Positions 25,598-35,349 of a stretch of DNA of 64,000 nt are shown here, piece by piece; the first letter of the stretch is position 1; each line of letters begins with the position of its first letter. The stretch is from Hoeflea sp. (GTDB lineage Bacteria > Pseudomonadota > Alphaproteobacteria > Rhizobiales > Rhizobiaceae): NCBI GenBank assembly GCA_020637795.1, contig JACKJT010000001.1, positions 682,001 through 746,000 on the forward strand, in the 5' to 3' direction. The translations under genes and the position numbers were made by a program. Below the pieces are notes generated by a model that searched no databases, had not been told where the DNA came from, and saw only the letters and a program-made list of their open reading frames with translations.

Positions 25598-26614
25598 GTG
25601 GGCGTAGTGATAGCACTGGACGATGGAAAACACAGAGACGCATCGGTCAAGCCGCTGGTGGAGAACACCAGGGGCGACATGGAGCGCGTCAACCAGTTGA
25701 TCCTGTCCAAGGCGGGCTCGGATGTCGCCATGATTCCGGAGGTGGCGAACCATCTCATTTCCTCCGGCGGCAAGCGGCTGCGGCCGATGCTGACGCTGGC
25801 ATCGGCGACGATGTTTGGCTACAGCGGAGAGTTCCATGTCAAGCTCGCCACGGCAGTGGAGTTCATGCACACGGCGACGCTGCTGCACGACGACGTGGTC
25901 GACGAAAGCGATCTGAGACGCGGACGCTCGACCGCACGGATGATCTGGGGCAACCAGGCCAGCGTGCTGGTCGGGGATTTCCTGCTCGGCCAGGCCTTCA
26001 AGATGATGGTCGAAGTCGGCTCGCTGGAGGCCCTCGACGTGCTGTCGACCGCCGCTTCGGTGATTGCCGAAGGCGAAGTGCTGCAACTCTCCGTCGCCAA
26101 GAACATGGAAACGACGGAAGATGACTACCTGGCCGTGATCCGGTCGAAGACGGCGGCGCTGTTTTCCGCCGCCTGCGAAGTCGGGCCGATCGTGGCTGGC
26201 GTCAGCAAGGCCGAACGCAATGCGCTGAGATCCTACGGCATGAATCTCGGCCTGGCGTTCCAGCTGATCGACGACGTGCTCGACTATGGCGGATCGGCGC
26301 GCGACCTGGGCAAGAATGTCGGGGACGATTTCCGTGAAGGCAAGATCACCCTGCCGGTGGTGCTGGCCTACCGCCGCGGCTCCGAATCGGAGCGCGCTTT
26401 CTGGCGCGAGGCCATCGAGGGCGGCAAGAGCGACGATCAGGCGCTGGAGAAGGCGATGGGGCTGATCACCAAGTATGGCAGCCTGAAAGACACCACCGCC
26501 CGGGCCGAGCATTATGCCTCGATCGCGCGAGACGCGCTCGCTCCCCTGCCCGATTCGGCGGAGAAATCGGCGCTTCTGGAAGTCATCGCCTTCTGCGTGA
26601 ACCGGGCGAGCTAG
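25598..26614 (+). CDS. ispB: Polyprenyl (octaprenyl/decaprenyl) diphosphate synthase
   Basis: Trans-prenyltransferase that builds the long isoprenoid tail for ubiquinone from FPP and IPP. The 338-residue product carries the first aspartate-rich motif L96-H-D-D-V-V-D102 and the second DDVLD (225-229), plus SSGGKRLRP near 55-63 for substrate binding. GTG 25598 is used as start. Chain length (octa or deca) cannot be read, but rhizobia typically make decaprenyl chains. Its product would feed UbiA encoded at 9.3 kb. It is divergent from DUF2007. Confidence 0.9.
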   Translation: MGVVIALDDGKHRDASVKPLVENTRGDMERVNQLILSKAGSDVAMIPEVANHLISSGGKRLRPMLTLASATMFGYSGEFHVKLATAVEFMHTATLLHDDVVDESDLRRGRSTARMIWGNQASVLVGDFLLGQAFKMMVEVGSLEALDVLSTAASVIAEGEVLQLSVAKNMETTEDDYLAVIRSKTAALFSAACEVGPIVAGVSKAERNALRSYGMNLGLAFQLIDDVLDYGGSARDLGKNVGDDFREGKITLPVVLAYRRGSESERAFWREAIEGGKSDDQALEKAMGLITKYGSLKDTTARAEHYASIARDALAPLPDSAEKSALLEVIAFCVNRAS

Positions 26615-26640
26615 AAGCCGGGCCGGATCAGCCTTTATCT

Positions 26641-26663
26641 GCGGCAAGCTGAAGCCTTGCCGC
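26641..26663 (+). terminator. Hairpin after ispB, no T-run
   Basis: GCGGCAAG (26641-26648) and CTTGCCGC (26656-26663) form a perfect 8-bp stem with a 7-base loop, 27 bp after the ispB stop. A typical U-tract is missing, so termination is uncertain; it may stabilise the transcript. Confidence 0.4.
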
Positions 26664-26749
26664 CCTGCGCCAAAAAAGCCATTGTGTTGACTATATATGC
26701 TTCGGCAGCTGGCCGGCGCATGGCCAGAACGAACATGAGGCAGGACTTG

Positions 26750-28696
26750 ATGCGGCGAAATTCGACAGCCCGGTTTGCGGCCAGCCTAGCGCTGGGCGCC
26801 TTTCTTTCCATCGGCGGGGCGATGGGTCCGGCGACAGTCCAGGCCATGGCGGCAGCAGCCCAGGAACAGGATCAGCAACCCAATTTTCTCGGCTTCGCCG
26901 GGGCCTATCTCGCCGCACGCACCGCCGATGTCGACAACGACACAAGCCGCGCGATCGAATTCTACAGCAAGGCGCTGGAGTTCGATCCCGACAATACCGA
27001 GGTCAAGCAGCGGCTGATGGTGGCGCTGTTCAGCGGCGGGCGTTTTTCCGAAGGCGTCGTGCTGGCGCGGGAATTGAAGGAAGACCCTGCGGTGGCGCAG
27101 GTCTCTCGGCTGGCGCTGATGGTCGAGGCGACCAGCAAGCGCGAGTACCGCAAGGCGGCTTCGCTGCTCAATCCGGAAGACAGCAATCCGATCGACCGGC
27201 TGCTCAACACGCTGATGATTGCCTGGGCGGAATTTGGCGACGGCAAGGGCGAGGCGGCGCTCAAGTCGATCCTGGCGCTCGACGGACCGCCCTGGTACCC
27301 GGTCTTCACCCGCTACCATGCCGGCGCCATGGCGCAGGCGATGGGCAACAAGGCGGAGGCGCGGAAGCACTTCACCGACCTGATCGCTGACCCTCAGTCG
27401 GGTGCGGCCGCACCGGATACCTATATCAGGGCGGTCATGGCTCTGGCGGCAATGGAAGCGCGCGAGGGCAACAATCGCGCGGCGCTGGATGCGCTGGCAA
27501 CGGGCGAGGATTTCTCTCCCGGCTACGCGCCGCTGGCAGCACTGCGGCAGCTCATTGAAGACGGCAGCAAGCCCGAACCGGGCGTGATGACCGCGCAGCA
27601 GGGATCGGCGGCGGTGCTGTTTACGCTGGGCAGCGCGCTCAACCGCGAGGGTGCGGAAGAAACCGTGGCGGTCTATCTGCAGTTTGCCCGGGCGCTTGAT
27701 CCCAACGATGCCGCGACGCTGGTGATCCTGGGCGGGTTGACCGAACGGCTCGGCAAGGCGGAAGAGGCGATCAAGATCTATCAGGCCGTGCCGGAAACCT
27801 CGCCCATGCGCCGGGTCTCGGAGCTGCAACTGGGGCTGGCGCTGGCGGATCTCGGCCGCAACGGCGAAGCCAAGGATCACCTGAAGGCGCTGATTGCCTC
27901 CGACCCGAAGGATATCCGCAGCTATCTGGCCTATGGCAGCGTGCTGTCGCAGGACAAGGATTATGTCGAAATGGCGCTCACCTATGAGACCGCGATTTCG
28001 GTGGTCGGGCCGACGCCGACGCGCAATGACTGGAACCTGTTCTTCCAGGCGGGCATTGCGCATGAAAGGCTGAAGCAGTGGCCGAAGGCGGAGGCGAATT
28101 TCAAACGCGCGCTCGAGCTGTTTCCCGACCAGCCGCAGGTGATGAACTATCTCGGCTATTCATGGATCGACATGAACATCAATCTCGAGGAAGGCATGGA
28201 CCTGATCCGTGCGGCCGTCGATCTGAGACCCAATGACGGCTACATCGTCGATTCGCTGGGATGGGCGCATTACCGGCTGGGCGAATATGATGACGCGGTT
28301 CGCGAACTTGAGCGCGCCGTGGAGCTCAAGCCCGCCGACCCGACGATCAATGACCACCTCGGCGATGCCTACTGGCGCGTCGGCCGGGAACTCGAGGCGA
28401 CCTTCCAGTGGAAACGGGCGCTGAGCAATGATCCGCCCGAAGACCTGAAGCCGGAAATCGAGCGTAAGCTGAGCCAGGGCCTGCCCGCTTCCGAAGAGCC
28501 GGTTCCGGCAACGGCCAACGGGGCGGACAAGGCGAGCGAACCGGCCGCACCCGCGGACGGCGCAAGCGCGGGTACGGACAAGAAGAGCGACCTTGCTCCC
28601 TCCGTGGGCGACCGACTGCAGGCACAGCTCGACGCCGGGGCAGCTGACCCCAAAAACGCAAGCTCCCTGCCGCAGAGGGTCAATGCCCGGAATTGA
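26750..28696 (+). CDS. Tetratricopeptide repeat protein, exported
   Basis: A 648-residue TPR protein with a signal-like N-terminus (MRRNSTARFAASLALGAFLS). The central repeats (about 40-560) show TPR spacing, for example AIEFYSKALEFDPDN and the clear C-terminal run YDDAVRELERAVELKPADP, indicating a helical scaffold for protein binding. The tail after about 585 is Ala/Pro-rich and disordered. ATG 26750 is chosen for its nearby AGG(A); other in-frame starts at 26720 and 26735 exist. It overlaps the start of ispE by 14 bp, so the two are likely co-transcribed. Confidence 0.85.
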   Translation: MRRNSTARFAASLALGAFLSIGGAMGPATVQAMAAAAQEQDQQPNFLGFAGAYLAARTADVDNDTSRAIEFYSKALEFDPDNTEVKQRLMVALFSGGRFSEGVVLARELKEDPAVAQVSRLALMVEATSKREYRKAASLLNPEDSNPIDRLLNTLMIAWAEFGDGKGEAALKSILALDGPPWYPVFTRYHAGAMAQAMGNKAEARKHFTDLIADPQSGAAAPDTYIRAVMALAAMEAREGNNRAALDALATGEDFSPGYAPLAALRQLIEDGSKPEPGVMTAQQGSAAVLFTLGSALNREGAEETVAVYLQFARALDPNDAATLVILGGLTERLGKAEEAIKIYQAVPETSPMRRVSELQLGLALADLGRNGEAKDHLKALIASDPKDIRSYLAYGSVLSQDKDYVEMALTYETAISVVGPTPTRNDWNLFFQAGIAHERLKQWPKAEANFKRALELFPDQPQVMNYLGYSWIDMNINLEEGMDLIRAAVDLRPNDGYIVDSLGWAHYRLGEYDDAVRELERAVELKPADPTINDHLGDAYWRVGRELEATFQWKRALSNDPPEDLKPEIERKLSQGLPASEEPVPATANGADKASEPAAPADGASAGTDKKSDLAPSVGDRLQAQLDAGAADPKNASSLPQRVNARN

Positions 28697-29558
28697 TGCG
28701 CTGGCCAAGATCAACCTGGCGCTTCATGTGACAGGCAGGCGCGCCGACGGCTACCACCTGATCGAAAGTCTCGTCGTCTTCGCCGAACTGGGCGATCATG
28801 TGACGGTGCACCCGGCGGAGCGCGATGGCTTTAGCCTTGAGGGCCCGGAAGCAGCCGCGCTGTCAGCCGAAGCGGCAAGCAGCAACCTGGTGGTCCGGGC
28901 GCGCGATGCGTTGCGTGACGCGGCGCGGCAATCCGGCATGGAATTGCCGCCGGTCGATATCCGGCTCGACAAGCGGCTTCCCGTGGCATCGGGCATTGGC
29001 GGCGGCTCCGCCGATGCCGCCGCCACGCTGAAGGCCCTGTGCGCGCTGTGGGGCTACGATCCCGGCCAACAAACCCTGTCGCGGATCGCGCTCGATCTCG
29101 GCGCGGACGTGCCGATGTGCCTTCAAGGCCGGCCGCTGATTGCCCGCGGCATCGGGGAGGCGCTTGCGCCCGTCTACCTCGGTTTCACGCTCGACCTGGT
29201 GATCGTCAACCCGCGCATCGGCGTCTCGACGCCGAAGGTGTTTTCGGCGCTCGAGAGCCGCGACAACCCGCCGCTGCCCGATCCTCAAGGCGTTGGCGAC
29301 AGGAACCGGTTCCTCGAATGGCTGGCAGGAACGCGAAACGACCTGCAGCCGCCGGCGCAAGAAATGGTCCCGGAAATCAGTCTGTGCCTTTCTGCGCTGC
29401 AGCTCGCTGGCGCGCAATTCGCCCGCATGTCGGGATCCGGCGCGAGCTGCTTCGGGGTGTTCGCGAATGCGGAAGCGGCGCAGATGGCGGCCGGGCAACT
29501 GCGGGACGATAGGCCGGGATGGTTCATCGCCGCCACGAGGACGCTTTCAGCCGGCTAG
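28683..29558 (+). CDS. ispE: 4-diphosphocytidyl-2-C-methyl-D-erythritol kinase
   Basis: Phosphorylates CDP-methylerythritol in the MEP isoprenoid pathway. The 291-residue GHMP kinase has the start AKINLALHVTGRRADGYH, the ATP motif LPVASGIGGGSADAAATL and the late glycine motif RMSGSGASCFG. ATG 28683 lies inside the end of the TPR gene. Length is typical. The isoprenoid link with ispB is metabolic; the genes are separated by the TPR gene. Confidence 0.94.
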   Translation: MPGIDALAKINLALHVTGRRADGYHLIESLVVFAELGDHVTVHPAERDGFSLEGPEAAALSAEAASSNLVVRARDALRDAARQSGMELPPVDIRLDKRLPVASGIGGGSADAAATLKALCALWGYDPGQQTLSRIALDLGADVPMCLQGRPLIARGIGEALAPVYLGFTLDLVIVNPRIGVSTPKVFSALESRDNPPLPDPQGVGDRNRFLEWLAGTRNDLQPPAQEMVPEISLCLSALQLAGAQFARMSGSGASCFGVFANAEAAQMAAGQLRDDRPGWFIAATRTLSAG

Positions 29559-29574
29559 GCAGGCAACGAACTCG

Positions 29575-30090
29575 TTACTGGAACGCCAGCACGGCTGCCG
29601 GGACGATCTCGCATTTGAGCCGGGTCATTGCCAGGCCACGGCCCAGGCTTTCAAGCGACTGGCCGGACTTCGCATTGGCAATCGCCTGGCGCTTGGGAAT
29701 CAGCACGCCATGCTCCAGCGCCGATGGCCGGCGTCTCAGCCGCTGCAGGAACGGCAGCCTGTACTCCCGCGACGGCCGCATCCGGGCCGACATGCGGCCG
29801 GTGGCCATGTGCTGGCCGATATGGTCAACCCATCCCAGAAGCGGCCTCGCGCCCGGCTCTATCAGCAGCAGCCAATCGCCGCGCGCCGAGCGGACGACAT
29901 CGCGCAGATCCGGGTTCTCCAGAAACCGGCAACCGGCAGCGTCGGCCAGCAAAGCCGTGCCGTCACGGGAACCGCGATCGAGAATGACAACTTCTGCCAC
30001 GAGGCCCTCGACAGCGCCATGAACAAGCGCCGCCAGAGTCACTGCGAGGGCTTTTTCATCGTCTTTGCATTCAATCAATACACTGATCAT
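29575..30090 (-). CDS. Glycosyltransferase family 2-like protein
   Basis: A 171-residue protein with the GT-A start MISVLIECKDDEKALAVTLAALV and the segment EVVILDRGSRDGT that resembles the nucleotide-binding part of family 2 transferases. The expected DxD is not obvious (LLIEPGARPL occupies that place), and the protein is short, so it may have lost transferase activity. ATG 30090 has AAGGAG upstream. It is convergent with ispE and seems conserved beside it in rhizobia. Confidence 0.7.
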   Translation of the reverse strand: MISVLIECKDDEKALAVTLAALVHGAVEGLVAEVVILDRGSRDGTALLADAAGCRFLENPDLRDVVRSARGDWLLLIEPGARPLLGWVDHIGQHMATGRMSARMRPSREYRLPFLQRLRRRPSALEHGVLIPKRQAIANAKSGQSLESLGRGLAMTRLKCEIVPAAVLAFQ

Positions 30091-30264
30091 GGCTCCTTTT
30101 AATGCATGCGCAGCGGATATGCCAGATGACACCCGGCCCGGTTTTCCAAGGCATTCGAGCTCGTCGTTTCATTTTGTTCTTGCTTCGTTCCCTCAATTGG
30201 ACTAGGAATATAATCATGAACAGCAGCCAATGATCAACTCTTTACCGGTGCTGATGGAGGTTTC

Positions 30265-31422
30265 ATGCCGAGCCTTGCAACATTGAAACAGACCGCGCTG
30301 GCACCCGGCCTGAACCCGGCCGAAGCCGACGCACTGATGGCGGCGAGTGGCATGCGGGTCGCTGACGACCGCGTGCGCGGCCGCGGCGCCGGGCTGAACA
30401 TGTCGGGCCGCTTCGAGATCAACACCCGCGAGGTCTTCGACGACGGCTGGAGCAGCCTCGAGGATCTGGCGCCGTTCAAGACCGAGGTGCAGATCGAAAA
30501 GCCGCGCACGATCATCACCCGCAACCAGTCTCCCGACCTGTCCTTCGATCGCTCGATCAATCCCTACCGTGGCTGCGAGCACGGCTGCGTCTATTGCTTC
30601 GCGAGGCCGACGCACGCCTATATGGGGCTGTCGGCAGGCGTGGACTTCGAGGCCCGGCTATTTGCCAAGCCCGATGCGCCGCGGCTTCTGGAACGTGAAC
30701 TGTCACGTCCCGGCTACAAGGTTCAGCCAATCGCCATCGGCACCAACACCGATCCGTATCAACCGGTGGAGAAGCAATGGCGCATCATGCGGCAATTGCT
30801 CGAAGTGCTGGAAGCTGCCGGCCACCCTGTCGGCATCGTCACCAAGTCGGCCCTGGTGATGCGGGACATCGACATCCTGTCGCGCATGGCTTCGAAGGGG
30901 CTGGCGCGGGTGGCGCTGTCGGTGACCACGCTCGACCGAAAGCTGGCGCGCAGCATGGAGCCGCGCGCGGCAACGCCGGAACGGCGGCTTGAAGCGATCA
31001 GGGCGCTTTCGAATGCGGGCATTCCGGTCTCTGTGATACTGGCGCCGGTCATTCCCGGACTCAATGACCACGAGATCGAGCGCATTCTCGATTCGGTCAA
31101 GGCCGCGGGGGCGGACGCCGCGGGCTTCGTCATGCTGCGCCTGCCGATCGAGGTGAGCCCGCTGTTCCGGGACTGGCTGCTCAGGCACTACCCGGACCGC
31201 TACCGGCATGTGATGTCGCTGATCCGTTCGATGCGCGGCGGCAAGGATTATGACGCCGAGTTCGGCAAGCGGATGCGCGGCACCGGGCCCTACGCCTGGC
31301 AGATCGCCCGCCGCTTCGACCTGACGGCGAAACGGCTTGGACTGAATGTGCGGAAAGCGCCGTTGCGGACCGACCACTTCGTGCCGCCGCATGGCGAGGG
31401 CGTTCAGCTGAGCCTGCTGTAA
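30265..31422 (+). CDS. PA0069-family radical SAM protein
   Basis: A 385-residue radical SAM enzyme. The iron-sulphur motif CxxxCxxC is C104, C108, C111, in a context (YRGCEHGCVYCFARPTHAY) specific to the PA0069/spore-photoproduct-lyase-like family, whose substrate is unknown. IAIGTNTDPYQPVEK and the LRLPIEVSPLF tail are characteristic. ATG 30265 is preceded by GGAGG. It stands alone; upstream DNA contains a TATAAT at 30209-30214. Confidence 0.92.
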   Translation: MPSLATLKQTALAPGLNPAEADALMAASGMRVADDRVRGRGAGLNMSGRFEINTREVFDDGWSSLEDLAPFKTEVQIEKPRTIITRNQSPDLSFDRSINPYRGCEHGCVYCFARPTHAYMGLSAGVDFEARLFAKPDAPRLLERELSRPGYKVQPIAIGTNTDPYQPVEKQWRIMRQLLEVLEAAGHPVGIVTKSALVMRDIDILSRMASKGLARVALSVTTLDRKLARSMEPRAATPERRLEAIRALSNAGIPVSVILAPVIPGLNDHEIERILDSVKAAGADAAGFVMLRLPIEVSPLFRDWLLRHYPDRYRHVMSLIRSMRGGKDYDAEFGKRMRGTGPYAWQIARRFDLTAKRLGLNVRKAPLRTDHFVPPHGEGVQLSLL

Positions 31423-31636
31423 GGCATGGCGCCGCTCGGCGGGTGGGTTGTCGACCACCTTGTTTGAAGCGTCATCGACAAGGATCGCCGCGCCACACGC
31501 CTCGCCTGGCCTGTGGCGCGGCGGATAAACCGGACCGTCGCCCGCCCCTTAAGGCGGTCCGGCGCCCGCGCGGCAACCCGTCCCCAGCCGCCGGGCCTTG
31601 CAGAGGATCGGGCGGGTGTGCGAGCTTCGCCGCAAC

Positions 31637-32281
31637 ATGGCTCGCACCCCGCCCGATTCGCTGTTTCCCGATTATCCCGCGATGCCGGACTATCGCTTCG
31701 AGCAGCATGCCGTCCAAAGCGGCTTTCGCCTCGTCGCCGGCCTCGATGAAGCCGGGCGCGGGCCGCTGGCGGGTCCGGTGGTGGCGGCCGCAGTGGTCCT
31801 CGATCCAGGCCGCATCCCCGACGGCCTCGACGATTCCAAAGCCTTGAAAGCGGCCAGACGGGAAGTGCTGTTCGACGCGATCCTGTCGACATCGCTGGTG
31901 GCGTTCGCCTGTGCATCCGCGCGCGAGATCGAGGCGACGGACATCCGGGCGGCCAGTCTGGCGGCGATGCGGCGGGCATTGAGCGCCTTGCCGGTGAAAG
32001 CCGACTTCGCGCTGGTTGACGGACGCGACATTCCCAACGGGCTCGGCTGCATGGCCCGGGCGCTGGTCAAGGGCGATGCCCGCTCGCTGTCGATCGCGGC
32101 GGCCTCGATCGTCGCCAAGGTGACACGCGACCGGATGATGACGCGGGCCGCGTCAGTCTATCCCCACTACGGATTTGAAAGCCACATGGGCTACGGGGCG
32201 CAGCGACACCTTGAGGCCATTTCCGAGCACGGCCCCTGCCCGCTGCACCGGATGACCTTCCGGCCACTGCGCAAGGACTGA
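31637..32281 (+). CDS. rnhB: Ribonuclease HII
   Basis: Removes ribonucleotides and RNA from RNA/DNA hybrids. The 214-residue product has the catalytic D37-E38 in [13 protein letters not shown], the later metal aspartates in LVDGRDIP and the [17 protein letters not shown] helix, all diagnostic. ATG 31637 gives a sensible N-terminus; ATG 31682 would be shorter. The gene is convergent with the atp operon and shares its hairpin terminator. Confidence 0.95.
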   Translation: MARTPPDSLFPDYPAMPDYRFEQHAVQSGFRLVAGLDEAGRGPLAGPVVAAAVVLDPGRIPDGLDDSKALKAARREVLFDAILSTSLVAFACASAREIEATDIRAASLAAMRRALSALPVKADFALVDGRDIPNGLGCMARALVKGDARSLSIAAASIVAKVTRDRMMTRAASVYPHYGFESHMGYGAQRHLEAISEHGPCPLHRMTFRPLRKD

Positions 32282-32316
32282 TGCAGAAGCATCCGGCTTT
32301 GCCTGCGTAGGAGCCC

Positions 32317-32346
32317 AATAAAAAAGGCCGGGATACTATCCCGGCC
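32317..32346 (-). terminator. Rho-independent terminator of the atp (F0) operon
   Basis: GGCCGGGAT and ATCCCGGCC form a 9-bp stem with loop ACT. Read on the minus strand the stem is followed by TTTTTTATT, a textbook intrinsic terminator about 27 bp after the atpF stop. Confidence 0.9.
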
Positions 32347-32372
32347 TCATTATCAGTCCCAGCAAGCCAGGC

Positions 32373-32852
32373 TTAGTTGAGACGTGTCTTCAGTTCGCCG
32401 AGCGAAGCCTTGAACAGCTCGCCGGAAGCCTTGCTGTCCACCTTCGAGCCGATCAGCTTCTCGGCTGCGACAATCGCCAGATCGACCGCCGAGGCGCGAA
32501 CCTCGTTGATCGCATCGGCTTCAGCCTGGCGGATCTTCTGTTCGGCCATCGCGGTACGGCGGCTGACATAATCCTCGGTCTTGGCCTTGGCGTCCTCGCG
32601 CAGCACAGCGGCTTCCCTTTCCGCGGCGCTGAGAATGCTCTCGGCCTCGGATTCGGCTTCCTTGCGCTTGCGCTGATACTCGGCGAGCAGCTGCTGCGCT
32701 TCTTCGCGCAGCCGCTTGGCTTCCTCGAGCTCATTGCGGATCTGGTCAGCGCGCTTGTCGAGCGCGCCGGCAATCATCCCCGGCACCTTTGCATAGACAA
32801 CGATACCGAGAAAAATGATGAGACCGACTAGTGCCCAGAATGTAGCGTCCAT
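32373..32852 (-). CDS. atpF: F0F1 ATP synthase subunit b
   Basis: Peripheral-stalk subunit b. The 159-residue product has one N-terminal membrane helix (FWALVGLIIFLGIVVYAKV, about 4-23) followed by a long highly charged coiled helix (DQIRNELEEAKRLREEAQ onward). Last gene of the F0 operon. With the b' gene upstream it makes the heterodimeric stalk typical of photosynthetic and other alphaproteobacteria. Confidence 0.95.
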   Translation of the reverse strand: MDATFWALVGLIIFLGIVVYAKVPGMIAGALDKRADQIRNELEEAKRLREEAQQLLAEYQRKRKEAESEAESILSAAEREAAVLREDAKAKTEDYVSRRTAMAEQKIRQAEADAINEVRASAVDLAIVAAEKLIGSKVDSKASGELFKASLGELKTRLN

Positions 32853-32867
32853 GATCGTCTTCCCTGC

Positions 32868-33449
32868 TTACTTGCCGGACGCGGCCCGGATCGCGGCAGC
32901 GACCTCGGCCTTGGTCACGGCGCCGCCGAGAAGATGCTTGACCACGTCGGTTGCGGCATCCTCGGCAATGGTATCAACGTCCGCCAGAGCCTTGACCTTG
33001 ATCGCTGCAATGCTTTTCTCGGCATCCGCCATCCTGGCACCCAGCTCGGCCTCTGTCGAAGCCCGCTCGGCTTCCGCCGCCGCCTTGGCTTTCTCCCGTG
33101 CAGTCTCGGCAATTGCCGAGGCCTTCTTGCGGGCATCCGCCAGTTCCTGCTCGTAGGCAGCGATGGCGTTGTCAGCCTCTTCCTTCAGGCGATTGGCTTC
33201 ATCGAGATCCTGGGCGATCCGGTCGCGCCGGTGTTCCAGAATGCCGCCGATGCGGGGCACGATGACCTTTGACATGAGCAGATAGAACAGGCCGAAGGTG
33301 ATCGCCAGCCACAACAGCTGCGATGCGAAGGTCGATGAATCGAAGGGCGGAAAGACACCGCCAGCGGCTTCGCCACCGTGTGCGCCGGTTTCCGAATGGG
33401 TCCCTTCGGTGGGGTTGGACTCGGCATAAGCCGGGGTCACAACAAACAT
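32868..33449 (-). CDS. atpF2: F0F1 ATP synthase subunit b'
   Basis: Second, divergent stalk subunit. The 193-residue product has an Ala/Pro/Ser-rich N-terminus, a membrane helix ([20 protein letters not shown], about 45-65) and a long alpha-helical charged tail. Start ATG 33449 has GGAGGTGACC upstream, so the in-frame start at 33473 is not needed. Fifteen bases separate it from atpF. Confidence 0.93.
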   Translation of the reverse strand: MFVVTPAYAESNPTEGTHSETGAHGGEAAGGVFPPFDSSTFASQLLWLAITFGLFYLLMSKVIVPRIGGILEHRRDRIAQDLDEANRLKEEADNAIAAYEQELADARKKASAIAETAREKAKAAAEAERASTEAELGARMADAEKSIAAIKVKALADVDTIAEDAATDVVKHLLGGAVTKAEVAAAIRAASGK

Positions 33450-33515
33450 GGTCACCTCCAGATGAAATGCCACGCCGGGGTATCCGGCGTGGCAAGCCTA
33501 ACTCTCGTTCGTCGA

Positions 33516-33743
33516 TTAGACGGCGAAGAGGAGAAGGAGGGCAACGAGCAGCGAGAAGATGCCCAAAGCTTCGGTCACGGCAAAGCCGAAGATCAGACGA
33601 CCGAACTGGCCGTCAGCTGCCGACGGATTGCGCAGGGCGCCCGACAGGTAGCTTCCGAAGATGTTGCCCAGGCCAATGCCTGCGCCGCCCATGCCGAGGC
33701 AAGCGATGCCGGCGCCGATGTACTTTGCTGCTTCTGCTTCCAT
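33516..33743 (-). CDS. atpE: F0F1 ATP synthase subunit c
   Basis: Proteolipid forming the c-ring rotor. The 75-residue product is two membrane helices with a polar loop ([10 protein letters not shown]) and the essential ion-carrying carboxylate Glu58 in [10 protein letters not shown]. No sodium-type extra ligands are obvious, so proton coupling is expected. ATG 33743 has AAGGAG nine bases upstream. Confidence 0.96.
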   Translation of the reverse strand: MEAEAAKYIGAGIACLGMGGAGIGLGNIFGSYLSGALRNPSAADGQFGRLIFGFAVTEALGIFSLLVALLLLFAV

Positions 33744-33808
33744 GATAAAACTCCTTTGGAATGGGATGGATGCGATTTCGATGGCGGCGGACCGCCGGTG
33801 AGTGGATC

Positions 33809-34558
33809 CTAGTGGCCGGGATGCAGGGCGTCGTTGAGGTACATGCAAGTCAGCACCGCAAAGACATAGGCCTGCAGGAAGGCGACGAGGAATTCGAGAC
33901 CGGTGAGCGCCACGGTCATGATCAGCGGCAGGATCGCCGTGCCGATGCCGAGCGCGCCGAGGCTGCCGAGCGAGGCGACAAAGCCCGCAAACACCTTCAG
34001 CGTGATGTGACCGGCCAGCATGTTGGCGAACAGACGCACGGACAGGCTGATCGGACGCGACAGGAACGAGATGACCTCGATCATCACCACCAGCGGCATC
34101 AGCACACCTGGCACGCCTGACGGAACGAAGAGGTGGAGGAAATGCAATCCATGCTTCCAGAAACCGTAGACCACCACGGTGCCGATGACGAGCATGGCGA
34201 GCGCGAAGGTGACGATGAGGTGACTGGTCACGGTAAAAAAGTAGGGGAACATGCCCAGAAGGTTCGCCACCAGAACAAACATGAACAGCGAGAAGACCAT
34301 CGGGAAGAAGCGCATGCCCTGCGAGCCGGCGCCGTCGCGCAGCATCGAGGCCACGAATTCATAGGACATTTCCGAGATCGACTGCAGGCGCGAGGGCACC
34401 AGGCCGCGATTGGCGGTGGTCAGGAACAGGAAGCCTGCGGCTGCGGCAACGGTGCCGACCATGAACAGAGACGAATTGGTGAACGACAGGTCCAGCCCGC
34501 CGATCTCGATGGGGACGAGCTTGCTGATCTGGAACTGGTGAATCGGATCGTTTGACAC
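33809..34558 (-). CDS. atpB: F0F1 ATP synthase subunit a
   Basis: Membrane channel subunit that passes protons to the c-ring. The 249-residue product is strongly hydrophobic with the essential arginine R175 in [14 protein letters not shown] and a typical terminal helix pair. It sits between atpI and atpE in the F0 operon. Confidence 0.96.
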   Translation of the reverse strand: MSNDPIHQFQISKLVPIEIGGLDLSFTNSSLFMVGTVAAAAGFLFLTTANRGLVPSRLQSISEMSYEFVASMLRDGAGSQGMRFFPMVFSLFMFVLVANLLGMFPYFFTVTSHLIVTFALAMLVIGTVVVYGFWKHGLHFLHLFVPSGVPGVLMPLVVMIEVISFLSRPISLSVRLFANMLAGHITLKVFAGFVASLGSLGALGIGTAILPLIMTVALTGLEFLVAFLQAYVFAVLTCMYLNDALHPGH

Positions 34559-34595
34559 CTAAAACCTCTTTCTCGCCATCCGGTCGAACCGGACA

Positions 34596-34994
34596 TTAAT
34601 TCCCGTCGTCTTTACCGCTCTCACCGGCCCCGCCCGAACCCGGTTGGGCGACCGCGCCGGTCGAGCGCAAAACATTCAGCACCCCGGCACAAAACCCGAG
34701 CAGCAGAAACACGATCAATCCCCAGGGCGACGTGCCCAGGAACCGATCGAACAGATAACCCAGTATCACCCCCACGACCACGCCGGCGATGAACTCGCTC
34801 GACAGCTTGACCGCAAGCGCATAGCCCTTCGAAGCTTCCCTGTTGGAGCCCCCTTGCTGCTCCACCTTGCGGCGGGCGAGAAGTTCGGCATCCAGGCGCT
34901 TGCGACGGGCGTCCAGGCTTTCCGACCGTCCGATATCCGTATCATCGCCATTGCCCGAACTATCCGGGCCGCCAGAACCGCGCTTTTCATCCAT
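34596..34994 (-). CDS. atpI: ATP synthase AtpI/AtpZ-type protein
   Basis: Small assembly-related protein of the F0 operon. The 132-residue product has a charged N-terminal third, then two membrane helices (about 65-110) separated by a short loop (RFLGTSPW). AtpI proteins assist c-ring assembly. It is the first gene of the operon and is preceded by a clear promoter. Confidence 0.9.
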   Translation of the reverse strand: MDEKRGSGGPDSSGNGDDTDIGRSESLDARRKRLDAELLARRKVEQQGGSNREASKGYALAVKLSSEFIAGVVVGVILGYLFDRFLGTSPWGLIVFLLLGFCAGVLNVLRSTGAVAQPGSGGAGESGKDDGN

Positions 34995-35054
34995 GGATGC
35001 GCTCCCCTGACTCGCCAGCGACGACCGGAAAAAGTCCGTATCGAAGTCGGGCGC

Positions 35055-35084
35055 AACATAGTTTTAGGGCAGATCATAGTCAAG
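35055..35084 (-). promoter_or_regulatory. Promoter of the atp (F0) operon
   Basis: On the minus strand TTGACT (35084-35079) and TATGTT (35060-35055) are separated by exactly 17 bp, about 60 bp upstream of atpI. This is a good sigma-70-type housekeeping promoter. The gene-free stretch between atpI and the next gene (34995-35349, 355 bp) otherwise holds nothing I can call. Confidence 0.75.
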
Positions 35085-35349
35085 GCGCGGAAAGGCCATA
35101 GTGCGACGCTCATTTCCGCATATATTTCAATATCTTGGGCGAACGCGCCCGGCACCCGCTACAGAAGTATCAGAAAAACTTGGCAGACTGCGTCAGACTC
35201 ACGCAGACAAGGGCGCATCGGGCCGCCCCGACCACGCGTCCATGCGGGTCGACGAATCCGGGTGCCAATCGGCGGTGCAGGGCCACTGAAACGTCAGAGC
35301 AACGCCGGAGCCGGAGAAGGCCGCAGCTTCGACCGGATCGTCAGATCCG

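Noticed and set aside
30217..30234. Five-codon ORF after a TATAAT sequence
   Set aside because: Too short and with no sign of attenuation structure; treated as leader of the radical SAM gene.
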